Below the pieces are notes generated by a model. That model was not told the DNA's origin. It saw only the letters and a list, made by a program, of their open reading frames with translations, and did not search any database. Positions 11,307 through 22,513 of a DNA stretch of 64,000 nt are shown here, piece by piece. The first letter of the stretch is position 1. Each line of letters starts with the position of its first letter. The stretch is from Trametopsis cervina (taxonomy: Eukaryota > Basidiomycota > Agaricomycetes > Polyporales > Irpicaceae): contig MU278363.1 in the NCBI GenBank assembly GCA_022385755.1, positions 312,661 to 376,660 of the forward strand. Direction: 5' to 3'. Both the position numbers and the translations under genes were made by a program.

Positions 11307-11765
11307 TATGCCTGAATATGCCCAATCCTCTATGAGAAACGATGAAGAGAGCTGGGTATGAAGCGGAATAGTAGCTGTAGAAGTTATCGACCTGAGGTCA
11401 TAGACGCGATATTCTGCGAAGATCACGCGCTGCAATCGGCGGTCGATATCACCGAAAAGGCAAGTGTTGTGATACAACTGGTCTACGTGGAAAGCACAGA
11501 GCTCATCACTCGAGCAGCACATTCGCTGGCATATCAATGCGTGAAGGCATACGTTGTAAAGCGGGGTGCGTTGAGTTGCAACTAAGGAAGAGCGGGCTGA
11601 AACACTGGTTATACGACAGATATTGCAATTAATTGTGTAATACAAAGCCAGCATCTAAAATACATAGTCTAGATGAATGGTACACAGCGACCCAGATACG
11701 CGGGAATGGATACAGTAGCGGAGGATTTCAAAGCGAGTATGGTGTACAAAAGAGGGAGTGATAGC
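11307..11765. other. Spacer between CAF16-like and ACS genes
   Basis: Promoter region of the CAF16-like gene and 3' region of ACS, both on the minus strand. A minus-strand frame (to about 11654) is open into this region but has no conserved content. Nothing else seen. Confidence 0.4.
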
Positions 11766-14116
11766 TTAAGAGCTGATGGCAACCTTGGCCTTGATGACAT
11801 CGACGACGGCGGGTTCAGCGAGGGTGGAGAGATCACCAAGCTGGTCGCCCTCGCCAGCGATGATCTTGCGCATGATACGACGCATGATCTTGCCAGAGCG
11901 GGTCTTGGGTAGATCAGAGACGATGTAGATCTTCTTCGGTGCGGCGAAGGGGCCGATAACCTTGCGGACCTGGAGAACGAGCTCCTTGATGAGGCCAGCC
12001 TCGTTAGATGGGTCGTATTTGAATTCACTGTTAATGAAGTGTCAGTGGGCAAAGCTTATGTTGGGCAGATGAGCGCTGCTTACGGCTTGAGGGTAACGAA
12101 AGAGTGGACAGCCTGTCCAGTGAGCTCGTCGTTGGCACCGATGACAGCGGCCTCAGCGACACCGTCGTAGAGGATAAGGGCCGACTCAATCTCAGCGGTC
12201 GAGAGACGATGGCCAGAGACGTTGATGACATCTGGCATAGACGTAAGCTACTGTAGAACTGTCGCACAAGGTTGAAGGCGCACCATCGACACGGCCCTTG
12301 ATCCAGATGTAGCCATCCTTGTCACGGACGGCACCATCTCCAGTGTAGAAGTAGCCGGGGTAGGGCTATAATTAGGGCATCGTCAGCGACTCCGGGGGAG
12401 ATGGAGGAAGTAAGGTACTAACCCTCATGTACACATCGAGCCACCTGTTGTGGTCCTGCCAGACAGTGCGGGCAATCGAGGGCCAAGTGTTCTTGAAGAC
12501 GAGGACACCTTCGACGTTGTCGCCCTCGAGTTCCTTGCCAGTGACGGGGTCGAGGAGTGCGGCCTGGATACCGAGGAAAGGCACTGTAGCAGAGCCGGGC
12601 TTGCACTCGATGGCACCAGGCAGGGGAGAAACTACGATAGAGCCGGTCTCGGTCTGGAAGAACGTGTCGACGATGGCTGCTTGCTTGCGGCCGACGTGAT
12701 CGTTCAACCAGTGCCAGGCCTCAGGGTTGATGGGTTCACCGACACTGCCGATGACCCGAAGAGTGCTGAGATCTGCCTTCTGGACGTGTTGCTCGCCGAG
12801 ACGACGGAGGAGACGGACAGCGGTGGGAGCGGTGTAGAAGTGGGTGATCTTGTGCCTGTCGATGGTTTCCCAGAAGCGGGATGGGGTAGGGTAGACGGGG
12901 GTGGACTCGAAGACGGTGGTGGCAATACCGTTGGCGAGAGGGCCGTAGACCACGTAGCTGTCATAGAATGAGCGATATTCGAAAGGGATTCATGTGTGAA
13001 ACTCACGTGTGGCCAGTAATCCAGCCGAGATCGGCCATGCAGCCGAAGCGGTCCTGAGGGTGAACGTCGAAGACGTACTTGACACTCATGGCGGCGCCAA
13101 GGAGGAAGCCACCAATGGTGTGCATGATACCCTTGGGCTTGCCGGTGGATCCAGAGGTCTAAAATATGTGTCAGTGCTGTGTTGTGAGCCAAAAGAACCT
13201 TGACTGACGTAAAGGATGAAGAGCGAGTCTTCGGAGGAGAGGAGGGCGGGAGGGCAATAGTTGGGGACCTTGGCGGTCTCTTCGTGCCACCACTTGTCAC
13301 GGCCTTCAACAAAGTTGACGGGGTTCCCGGTGCGTTGCAAAACAAGGACGTGCTCGACAACGGGACAGTGCTTGATAGCATTGTCGGCGAGCGACTTGAT
13401 GGGGATGGACTTGCCACCGCGGCGGCCCTCATCGGATGTGATGACGACGCGGGACTTGCAGTCGTTGATACGGTCACGGAGGGACTCAGAGGAGAAACCG
13501 GCGAAGACCACGGAGTGGATAGCACCGATTCGAGCGCAAGCCATGAAGGCTGCGACGGCTTGCCAAGTCATCGGGAGGTAGATAGAGACTGTGTCGCCCT
13601 TCTTAACACCATAAGACTTCAACACGTTGGCCACACGGCAGGTCTCGCGGAGTAGCTCGCTGTAGCTGATCTCCGCGCTCTCGCCGGGTTCATCAGCTTC
13701 ATAGATTATAGCAGTCTGGCGAAGCAGTTAGGTCGTATATTCATACTATGTTATTAGGATGCATACCTTGTCGGGGGTCTGGAATGCCCAGCGGTCAACG
13801 CAGTTGTAGGACGCGTTGATGTAGCCCTCAGGGAACCAGGCAATGTCTCCGTTCTCGAATGATCCGGAGCGCACGGTCTGGAAGGGACGATCCCAATGAA
13901 GGGTCTCCCTGGCCATCTATAACAATTCAGGATGCGAAAACAATATAGAGGTAGTGATTAGAGACTCACCTTTGCCCACCACTTATCCGCAGCGGGACCA
14001 ACACTCTCAGCATGGGCCTTCTGGTAGGCCTCGAGATTGGGTCCAATGTAAGGAACCTCGGGACCATCGCTAAGGCGGGAAGGGACGGGGTGCTTGGCAA
14101 CAGAGTCGATAGACAT
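11766..14116 (-). CDS. ACS1: Acetyl-CoA synthetase (AMP-forming)
   Basis: Eight exons: 13970-14116, 13767-13916, 13209-13715, 13007-13158, 12423-12957, 12284-12365, 12084-12231 and 11766-12027, giving 660 aa, the normal size for the family. It converts acetate, ATP and CoA to acetyl-CoA via an acetyl-adenylate. Visible motifs: the phosphate-binding loop [10 protein letters not shown] at 269-278, YTGDGA near 504, the hinge [14 protein letters not shown], and the C-terminal [11 protein letters not shown] whose lysine (about 620) is the catalytic and acetylation-regulated residue. The N-terminus ([17 protein letters not shown]) lacks a mitochondrial presequence, so a cytosolic or nuclear enzyme is expected, feeding lipid synthesis and histone acetylation. 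A TATA box lies about 100 bp upstream. Codon choice is biased to C-ending codons, suggesting high expression. Confidence 0.96.
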
Positions 14117-15245
14117 GTTGTTCTATAAGTCTAGAGAAGATGAGAGGAGAAGTTCTAGGAAGTGAAGAAGAAACAAGCCAATGAGGCACTGGAGAAATGA
14201 AGGCCTTCGCCTCGTCACTTATATACTCGCTCGTTGGATGTCGCGCGTAGTGTAGGACGAGTCTCCCACTGCTGCAGCACAGAGTACGACTCTGTGTAGC
14301 CGTGGTAGACTCTCACCTCTCTGCGCCGACGTGTCGCTCCAACGTCAACTTGCGCCTCCCCGTAGGGAGGTTTTCGCGTTTCTGCCGACAGGTGTCAAAA
14401 AGTTCTGTAAAGCCAAAGGTCATACTAAGTTCGGATCAGGCAGGCACATTTGCGATAGCTTACTCTGTGCAGCGCTGCCAGGCTAATTTTCTGGTAAGTG
14501 ACGGGAACGTGGTTTCGCAGTACTCACCTCAGTCGTACACTCGGTCCCCCGTATGTCTTACTGGTAATGAGCGGGGCCATCATCGGGGTTGGCGGCGAAC
14601 ATGACCGTGTCTTGCGCCCAGTCAGGAGATCTTCCGTGACTTGCACTCCTGGCCTTGTACAACATACTCCGCTCCTGCAGTGCTCCAGGAGCGGCGCCAA
14701 GAAGTGCTGGTAGAGCAGTTCATTGGCTATGATGATAGAGCGGGGTTCTATTTGGACGTTGACACGGGCCCACGTCAGTATAGAAAAAAGGGGAAGGGCG
14801 CACTCACAAGCAGCATCTTTTAAAGAAGCAGCAGTCTCTGTGCAGTGCAGCTCTGGCTGCGCTTTCAGGCTCACAACGATATGAAAGCTATTGAACTCGT
14901 GTGCCTCCGTGGCGAGGGTAGATATCCGACACTAAGAACGTTAGTTAGTAAAGTGAGCCCTTAACTCCATCTGCAGGATACAGAAACGTCGCGGCTTGCT
15001 TGCGAGCTGAGAAACGATTCAAGTTGCAGTTGCAATGATGACTTGCGTTGGTGGTAGCACTGCTCGACCCGTTGCCGAAACCTCATCGCATGTAAGCGGT
15101 TATAGCTGGAAATGTTGTCACGTGGTTTCGTGGGTTTCAAGGAAGCCGTGTTTGCCAAGTGCGGCGAACTCACGACCTACTCTAGCTTCCTAACGCCTGG
15201 ATAATCGCTTTGTCGAACCATTCGACCTCCATTCGACCGTACTGG
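14117..15245. other. Divergent intergenic region between ACS and AIR
   Basis: About 1.1 kb between two divergently transcribed genes. Apart from the ACS TATA box, no gene or repeat is supported. The open frames (about 60-115 codons) on both strands lack recognisable motifs. Confidence 0.4.
14218..14225 (-). promoter_or_regulatory. TATA box of ACS
   Basis: TATATAAG on the minus strand, about 102-109 bp before the ACS start codon at 14116. A well-placed TATA element agrees with a strongly and conditionally expressed metabolic gene. Inferred from sequence and spacing. Confidence 0.6.
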
Positions 15246-17684
15246 ATGATGGATGAGAAAGAGATCATCGACTTGACAGCATCAGACGGCCTTGAAATCA
15301 TTATTCTTGACTCTGAAGGACCGTCCCCGACACGCAAAGAATCCACGCGCGCAACACATGCGAATAAGACCGTGTACGAAGTAGAACCCGGTGAGGTGGA
15401 AGAAATCCCAAGACCGGAGGATAACGCAGACAACCATACATCCAGTAGTCTGAAGAAGAGGAGCAGGAAGGTCCGGAGGTCTGGGAAGAAGCGAAAACGC
15501 GTGCTAGTAGACGCAGAGGATGGAGATGGGGAGAGCGTAGAAGTTATCACGGCTGGTAGCTCTGTGCAACCATCTCGGGAGGCCTCAAGTGATGAAGGTG
15601 GGGGAGAGCAGGAGATGCCAGAGACGAAGAAGACGAAGAACCGACGAGAGGGCAAGAGCCTTTTGGACAGAATATCAGTCAATGTACCATCCCCGGCACA
15701 GGACGCCGTAGCGGAAGCCTCTGAACGCAAGGCATCGCCTGGTGCACCGCAAGAGTCGCCAAAGAAACGCCCCAAACGCGAAAAGACACGGGACAGACGC
15801 AAGACTGCAAAAGTACCAGAAGCAGATGATGTTGAGGAAGAGCCTCTCCAGTTCTTCGTGGACGACAAACCTGGGGAGGTCTTGATTGTAACTGCTCCTG
15901 CCGTCCCACCTCCGCCATTCCTTGCGCCTGTCACTGCTAGTTCCAAGACTGAAACGGCCCAACTACTTCTACCGGCCCATGTATCTGTGCTTGAGCTGAA
16001 CGGCGACACTCCAATTGTAGAAATCAAAGCTCCCATCCCCGTTGACTCGGAAGATGAGGATTATATCGACTATGTAAATTACGATGGCGACCAAGTAGTA
16101 AGTGTCCGCGCACATTCCTGTGATGATATACCTGAGATACATAACTTAGGCTGGCACTGTAAGGTACTTCGACCCTGTAGACGAAACAGCCGATGGAAAG
16201 GCGACCAAAAATACGCGACTGGTTTGCAAAAGATGTGGCGCAGAGAACGAACACCGAACACAAGAGTGTCCTGTCCTTGTCGTCAGTGCACCACGTGACC
16301 TTTCTCGGTTCCATGCCGCTGACCTTCTATTTACGCTCCCCTCTACTCTACTGTGATCGTTTCGCAGTGTCTCACGTGTGGCGCTCGGGACGAACATAGT
16401 ACACGAAGTTGTCCTATTAGCAAAGTCTGTTTCACCTGTGGTATGAAGGGACATATAAACAGGGTACGACGAATTACTATGTGCCATTTTCTTCTGACCT
16501 GATGTAACCCTTGTAGGAATGCCCTAACCGTTACAGTCGTCGAGGCCGCCCTGAAGCCTTCGAAGGTTGTGATAGGTGTGGCTCGCATCGACATATGTCT
16601 CGAGTACGTGGTATTCACGTCTATATTTACACACACGAGCTATGCTTATCCTTCTATGTCAGGAATGTCCTACATTGTGGCGCATATATGAATATGTATC
16701 CGACGCAGAACGTAAAGCAACCCTGGAGGAACGAGAGGGGAAGGCCTCATTGGAAATTGGAGAAGGCGGCGAGGGTTACATCGGCCCAGAAGACTGGTGT
16801 TACAACTGTGGCGGATGTGGCCATCTAGGCGACGTTAGTATTTTCGGTAGTTCCGCGGGTGAGGTACTTACGAATATGACTTGCAGGACTGTAATGAGCT
16901 AGAGTTTCTACGCGATCACCCGGATGAACCGTCTGCTTTTGGCGAACACAACACTCGTTCGGGGCCATTTTCCGATGCGAGTCACGAAGGGAGACAGCAA
17001 AGTAAAGCGGCCTTATATGCACAGCAGGCTGAAGAAGCTTGGGGAGATGGACATGGCGCGCAGCTTCCTCTTGACGTCGGCCGCCAAGGCAAACAGAAAG
17101 AGAAAGCAAGGATGGCGAAGCGTGCGCAGGAGCTGCAGGATGCTGAGGGTGATGGGGAGGACTGGTTTGCTCGACGATCCGGAGAGCAGGGCACGCCAAA
17201 GGACCACAATATCAGACACACTGGCAGGACGCCTAAAGGCCCCCGGAACGGCCGTTCTGACGGTAAAACGATCAGCTTCGGGAATCTTGGCAGAGACGAC
17301 GAGCGGTACCAGCGGAATGAGCGTGACAGAGACAGAGGTGGAGGCAAGGATAGGGGAGACGGCAGAGACCGACGAGATAATCGCAGTGGGCGCAAAGAAG
17401 ACGAGGGTCGGTCATACCGGAATAGCCTTCCGGAACCTACCAGAGAAACGGATTCGATACAAAACCGAAGGGCGTCGGGGAAAGACGACGATCGCGGGTT
17501 CAGTATCCGTGGCGCTGCCTCTAGGTATAACGACCATTCAGAGCCGGAGAGTCGTGATGATCTGTATGAACAGCGGCGACATGAGCGATCGAGAGACAGC
17601 GGGGACAGATATGATCGAAAACGCGATAGAAGAGACAGTAGCCCCAGACGCAAACCGAGATATTACGGTGGTTACTCTAGATGA
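15246..17684 (+). CDS. Air1/Air2-type zinc-knuckle protein (TRAMP complex)
   Basis: Six exons: 15246-16097, 16150-16281, 16368-16463, 16517-16603, 16663-16833 and 16887-17684, giving 711 aa. Splicing builds five consecutive CCHC zinc knuckles between about residues 310 and 448 (cores CKRCGAENEHRTQEC, CLTCGARDEHSTRSC, CFTCGMKGHINREC, CDRCGSHRHMSREC, CYNCGGCGHLGDDC). This is the arrangement of yeast Air1/Air2, which bring RNA to the TRAMP poly(A) polymerase and helicase for nuclear exosome decay. Introns lie between or within knuckles. The protein is about twice the yeast length: a long acidic/basic N-terminus with SUMO-interaction-like IIDLT and a C-terminal Arg/Asp/Ser-rich tail (RDRDRG, RSRDSGDRYDRKR). 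The ATG at 15246 is the first in frame; an ATG at 15249 follows directly. Expected to act in the nucleus. Confidence 0.85.
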
Positions 17685-18113
17685 TCATTTCTTGCGGCTG
17701 ATATTGCATTTGAGATCTGGAACACCAGCGTATGGATGCTCGTTGAGTCGGCGGTTGCACGAACAGCACTTCGGAGGTGCGACAGACGAACAAAGATGCC
17801 ATTGTAAGGAGTGGTCGTGCATGGAACAAGATGCTACTGAATGTGAGGTACCAAAATAGATGGGTGTGGCTTCCGGAAACGATGCCTGCAAAGTTCCTGG
17901 AATCGAAGAAAGAGCCATGAGTATGTTACAAGATTCCGAATGCGTGTGGCAATACGAAGCGAAATACGATTCTACTATCAAAACTCCTAACAGTTCCGTG
18001 GATGTGTATGAATATTCGGTGTTCATCATGTGTCATTTAGCGTAATGTTTCGTCGAGATCATGATGTCTGGTGAGTCAAGGAGGAACCTAGGACGAAGGG
18101 CATGAACATGCCC
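17685..18113. other. Convergent 3' region
   Basis: Spacer between the convergent AIR (+) and coiled-coil (-) genes. An open plus-strand frame overlapping the AIR last exon runs to 17859, but its residue content follows the GA-rich coding strand and it is not supported. Nothing else seen. Confidence 0.4.
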
Positions 18114-20579
18114 TCATGGTCTTCCCATCCCACTGGGAATGAACATAGGTGGAGGAGATTGATTTGATCTGCCTGTTATATCAGGTTGCAAGGCTGACGG
18201 ATTCCCCCCAGCAGCACTCCCTCCAGGGCGTGACATTCCGGTGTAGATGGATCTTGGGCTACCGACGCTAGATTGAGGAAGTGGAACTCTGGCAGCGACC
18301 GATGTATGGGGACTACCAGCACTGGAAGGTCCTCTCGCGGTAGTCGACGAATGAGGGCCACCAGACCGTGGCTGAGGAACGGGATAGATGACATTCGGTG
18401 GAGTAGGTGCGACGGCGTAAGATGCGGGTGCCAAAGGTTTGCGTCGGTCTGGGGGAGTTGTGAATGAGTCCATAGACGAGCTTGAGAGCTGCGATGATAC
18501 AGCAACACCGTCATCAGAATCGGACGAGGATTCCCTGAGAGCGGAGCGGCTATATCGATTTACGTTAGCATTTGAAGGAGGAGGGATCACAACCGGCCCT
18601 GTGGGCTGAGGTGGCACGCTCGCGCTTCCGGCAGGCGGTGCATAAAACTGGTAAATTGAGGGAGGTGCAGCGGATGGTGGTGGTGCGACTTGATGATTCT
18701 CAGCCGCTTGGCGAGGCATGTGCACTGGTTCAATGTGTTCTTGCCGAGGTGTCTGCATAACAGGCCCTGACATTACGAAGCCTGGGGGAAGCTGATTGCT
18801 GGAAATGATGATAGGCTGGGGGGAAACCTGCTGCTCGCTCGACGAAGCAGGGGCTGGAGGGGGATGCTCAGCATCGGTTGCACTCAATAGACCGTCTTGG
18901 GTAAACCCAGTTCCAGACCTGCCGGACTCGGGACGGGACTTGATACATGAGTCATTATCAGAAAACAAGTCGGGGTAAAGGCAGGATAAATCGAGATCTT
19001 ACCGGTGGCTCGACTGTAATATTGTAGCTGTTGCTTGACAAAACACTTCCCTTGGGACTCAGCATTTGCCTGTCCAGAGCCTGTGCAGGACTATTCCTAT
19101 TAATCGATTCAGGGGAAGACCTGGAGCCCGGACGCGTGTAATGCTCGTGTTGAGGGGCGGGTATGAAGCCATGATTGAGAGGAAGAGGTGCTGGTGCTTG
19201 CGGAGTGGGCATTGTTACGGGAACGGGGATAGGCAGCACCGGAGTGGTGCTTCTGGGTGGTGTGTACGAAGACTGTCTCACTGTCAACTCCACCGGCTAT
19301 CAGGCTCAAATGTGACACTCACTGGTGCTACAGAGGACGACCTTTCCTCTACTATGGCGCTAAGAACGTTGGCTCGATTGTTACCGGCGTAGCTTCTGGT
19401 GGAAGAGGTCCCAGGAGGACCCGTTAAGTCGAACTGCGAAAATGTCGTAGATGTACTGTCACTTGACTTCCTCCGGCGTATAGCCCGTTGCCTGCGAGCA
19501 TCTGCAGAAGCGGTCATTGAGTCTGTTTCTGAATATGTATCATGTCTGTCCGCAGGTGGAGGTATCATAAGTGCAGGGGACTCGTGCGCAAGATCCGGCA
19601 TGGACTGCTGGTAAAGCTGAGGAGGAGAGTCTCTCGGAGAGTACGGTGCCGGCGCCATTTCATGGGGTGGCGGCAGGCGTATGCGTTGATCGGGGTCTAT
19701 GACCGGGACCCAACCATCTGGTAGGTAGTCTGGTGGATTGTGCTGAGGTGAAGGAGGCATGTTGAGCACAGATGCAGAACGGATATCTCGCTGGGAAGGT
19801 GGGCCAGGCGAAGTTGTACTCGGGGGTGGCGGGTGGACGTGAATTGCTTCTGGAGGCGCGAAAGCAGGATTCCCGCGCTGAAGAGGGGGAGAACTTGAAG
19901 GCGAGGGCGGAGCCGCGACAGCGACATCCTGCGTCTCAGTCCCCTCGCCAGCCATGTATCCATTTCGCACTAACTCTTTTTCAGCTGCGGACCTCCCCCT
20001 TGAATACCCTTCTGCCCGGCCTTCTTCGTAGCCAGCCACTCTTCCTCTCTCTATACCCTCTCTAATGCCTTCCACGCGGCCTTGCTCTCTTGCTAATTGT
20101 ACTACCTTTTCTTCCTTGAGCTTCCTTGCGGTAGTACGTGCGCGTGCAGCTGCCTCTTCCGCTTCATGTCTCTGGGCCTCCACAGTATCTAACAGTTCTT
20201 GCGCTCGCAAAATCTCCCGTTGCGCGTTTTCTAGTTGAAGCTTGTATAACCGTAATTCTTCAGATACGCGCGCGGTGTCCTGTTGAGCTGCCAAGCGTCC
20301 TTCGTTCGCCTCCTTGAAGCGTATTACAAGTTCACGGGCACGTTGCTCAGCATTGTCCGCACGCTGTGTCTCGTCCTTCAATCTTTCAGTCAGGTCATGC
20401 AACATATTGCGAAGGTCTTGAGACTCCTGTTCCTCATGCACAAGAAGTCTGACAAGCTCCTTCGACGTGCTTGCTAGACTTGTCTTGTCCTTATGGGACC
20501 GCTTGGAATGATCTCCGCGAGTCCGGCTTCGAGTCGAAGACTGCAGTGGAGAGGGTGGATCCGAGACTGGGCTATCCAT
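18114..20579 (-). CDS. Coiled-coil protein with disordered Pro/Ser-rich tail
   Basis: Three exons: 19323-20579, 19003-19272 and 18114-18938, giving 783 aa. Residues about 35-185 are a strongly charged heptad-rich segment (LVRLLVHEEQESQDLRNML, RKLKEEKVVQLAREQGRVEG) predicted to form a long coiled coil, ending in a Gly/Arg/Glu repeat-like stretch (GIREGIERGRVAGYEEGRAE). The remainder is Pro, Ser and Gln-rich with many PPP tracts and looks disordered. No catalytic or membrane motif is visible. I do not recognise the family; a structural or scaffold role is a guess. Intron 1 is chosen at GTGAGTGT (19322) because it restores the frame that the first exon would otherwise lose at a stop. The next ATG upstream in frame is absent, so the start is well supported. 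Confidence 0.7.
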
Positions 20580-21082
20580 TATGTCTATGTTAAGAATACA
20601 CTGACGGGCCTGTCAGACACCCCCCATGACTCTTCGTAGTTAAAGTTGCGTACCTTGAAGTCTGTTCGAGATTCAAATTCATAAAGAGACGCAGTCTCGT
20701 CAGTCTAATGCAGGAAGTTAGTGGTAGCATGCATTTACGGGTGGGACGTTCTGAGATGCCGGCAAGAGATGATAACTCACCGTAAACCAGAAGAACAATC
20801 GAATGGACAAGATAATGACGTGAACTACGCAAACTTTGCTCGAAGCAAGTGCGACAGTGGGACAATGGCCACTCATTCAGCGCATTCATATGAACTCGGT
20901 AAAATCCGAAATGGGCGTTAAACTACGTAATGCACACGCGTGTGACAATGAACAGATATTTTGCGCAAAATATATTCGTACCGAGTATCACTGCGGAGGA
21001 CATCATTGGCGGACATGTAGACACAACATACAATATGAAGGCGCGACAAACAAAGTGAAATTGATGATAAATGGACCATAAA
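20580..21082. other. Spacer between coiled-coil and nucleoporin genes
   Basis: Promoter of the coiled-coil gene and 3' region of the nucleoporin, both minus strand. No supported gene. The plus-strand frame at 21071-21496 is antisense to the nucleoporin. Confidence 0.4.
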
Positions 21083-22479
21083 CTAGAATTGGTCTACGTT
21101 GAACACCCACTTCCCCTCCTCGATGTCGAAACTCTGGAAATGCGTCTTCTTCATCTTCTTCAGGCGAGTCAGGTGCTTGATGGCCATAGGATGCTTCTCA
21201 TCCTTAATTGGTTCACGAGTAGCCTTATCCAGAGCCCAACAATGTATAAGGGTTATGCGCGCCGCAACGTTCAGACCGGAACCTGGTGGAGGTTTGTCCG
21301 TTTCTGCCGAGTCAGGATAGACGCTGCACTCCTTGTCGTCGAACCTCACGACGTCCCCAAGGAGCTCCGTAGTCTTCCGAAGACCAGTAAGGTCTACAGG
21401 CTCAAGGAACTCGATCTCGCCATACCCCACACGCCCGACGACGAGACCTTGAACCGAGCCCAGCTCCGCGAAACTCATCTTCTTGAGCTCAGATAGTAAC
21501 GGACGAACAAAATAATCTCCATCCTTGAGCTCGCCCGCAGAACCCTCTGCAGGTTGATCAGACGGGTCCGCTGAAGGTTGTGCTGAGAATTTGCCTGACG
21601 CTCGCTGGGGCACGGGTGTGGGTGCTTCATAGCGACGACTACCAGACCCCGAAGCCGCAGCAGCTTCAGCCTCCCGTGCAGCAACGCTGAGAGCCGGGCT
21701 GAATGTGATCCTGGGATTGTTCTTGCCGAAGAGGTCCGAGGGTTCCACCTTGCGGTCAATTACGAGTTTCTTAACACTCTGCCTGGCGGAACTGCCGAGA
21801 CCTGGGCTCTGCATGCTACCATTCGCAAAAGCATCAGGACCAAGAATGCTCCTGTTGTTCGCAGCCTTTGATAAAGAAAGTGCCCCAGGCCTTCCAGAAG
21901 TTAAAGAGACGGGGGCTCCCAGTGATTGACCTTGCGAGCCAGGTATCGTACCCGAAGTTGACGTAAAACCGCGAAGTTTCGAAGTAGCAGGACTATAGCC
22001 TAGCTGTAGCCGTGGAACCGGGGAGCGGGTGGGAATGTCGGCAAACAAATTGGACTTCTTCTTGGGCGGATCGAGTGAGATAGCTCGTGGTCCAGGAGGG
22101 AGCAGACTAAAGATAGGCAGATTTGCCCCAATAGGCTGCGCAATGGATGCAGTTAGACCACCTTGAGGAGGAGCTGCAGCTTGAGATTGTAGGTTCATTG
22201 AAGCACCCAGCGAGTTACCGAATGGAGAACCAAAGGCATTGGTGGTGGGTTGTTGTTGCTGCTGGCCGAGACCGGTTAGAGGCTTTGCGAATAAACTGTT
22301 GCCACCGAGCATATTGTTGGCGGGCTGGGCGCCGGTCTGTCCAATAGGTGTCCCAAAGAGACTGGTCTGTGGCTGAGGAGCTGTCGCATTGTTGTTCCCC
22401 AGCTGTCCGAGTCCGCTAAAAAGACTAGGAGTAGTGGTAGCAGGTTTGTTCTGAGGAAATAAGGAAAATCCAGAGGTCG

Positions 22480-22513
<34 letters not shown>

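Noticed and set aside
12450..13655. Open plus-strand frames opposite the acetyl-CoA synthetase gene
   Set aside because: Antisense shadows of a C-ending-codon-biased gene; no independent start context or motif.
15182..16036. 284-codon open frame antisense to the first AIR exon
   Set aside because: It mirrors the Ser/acidic-rich coding of AIR exon 1, has no recognisable content, and the sense strand has a full domain-bearing spliced gene.
16924..17859. 311-codon plus-strand frame overlapping the last AIR exon and running past its stop
   Set aside because: It is a shifted reading of the GA-rich Arg/Asp tail; the zinc-knuckle frame is the one supported by splicing.
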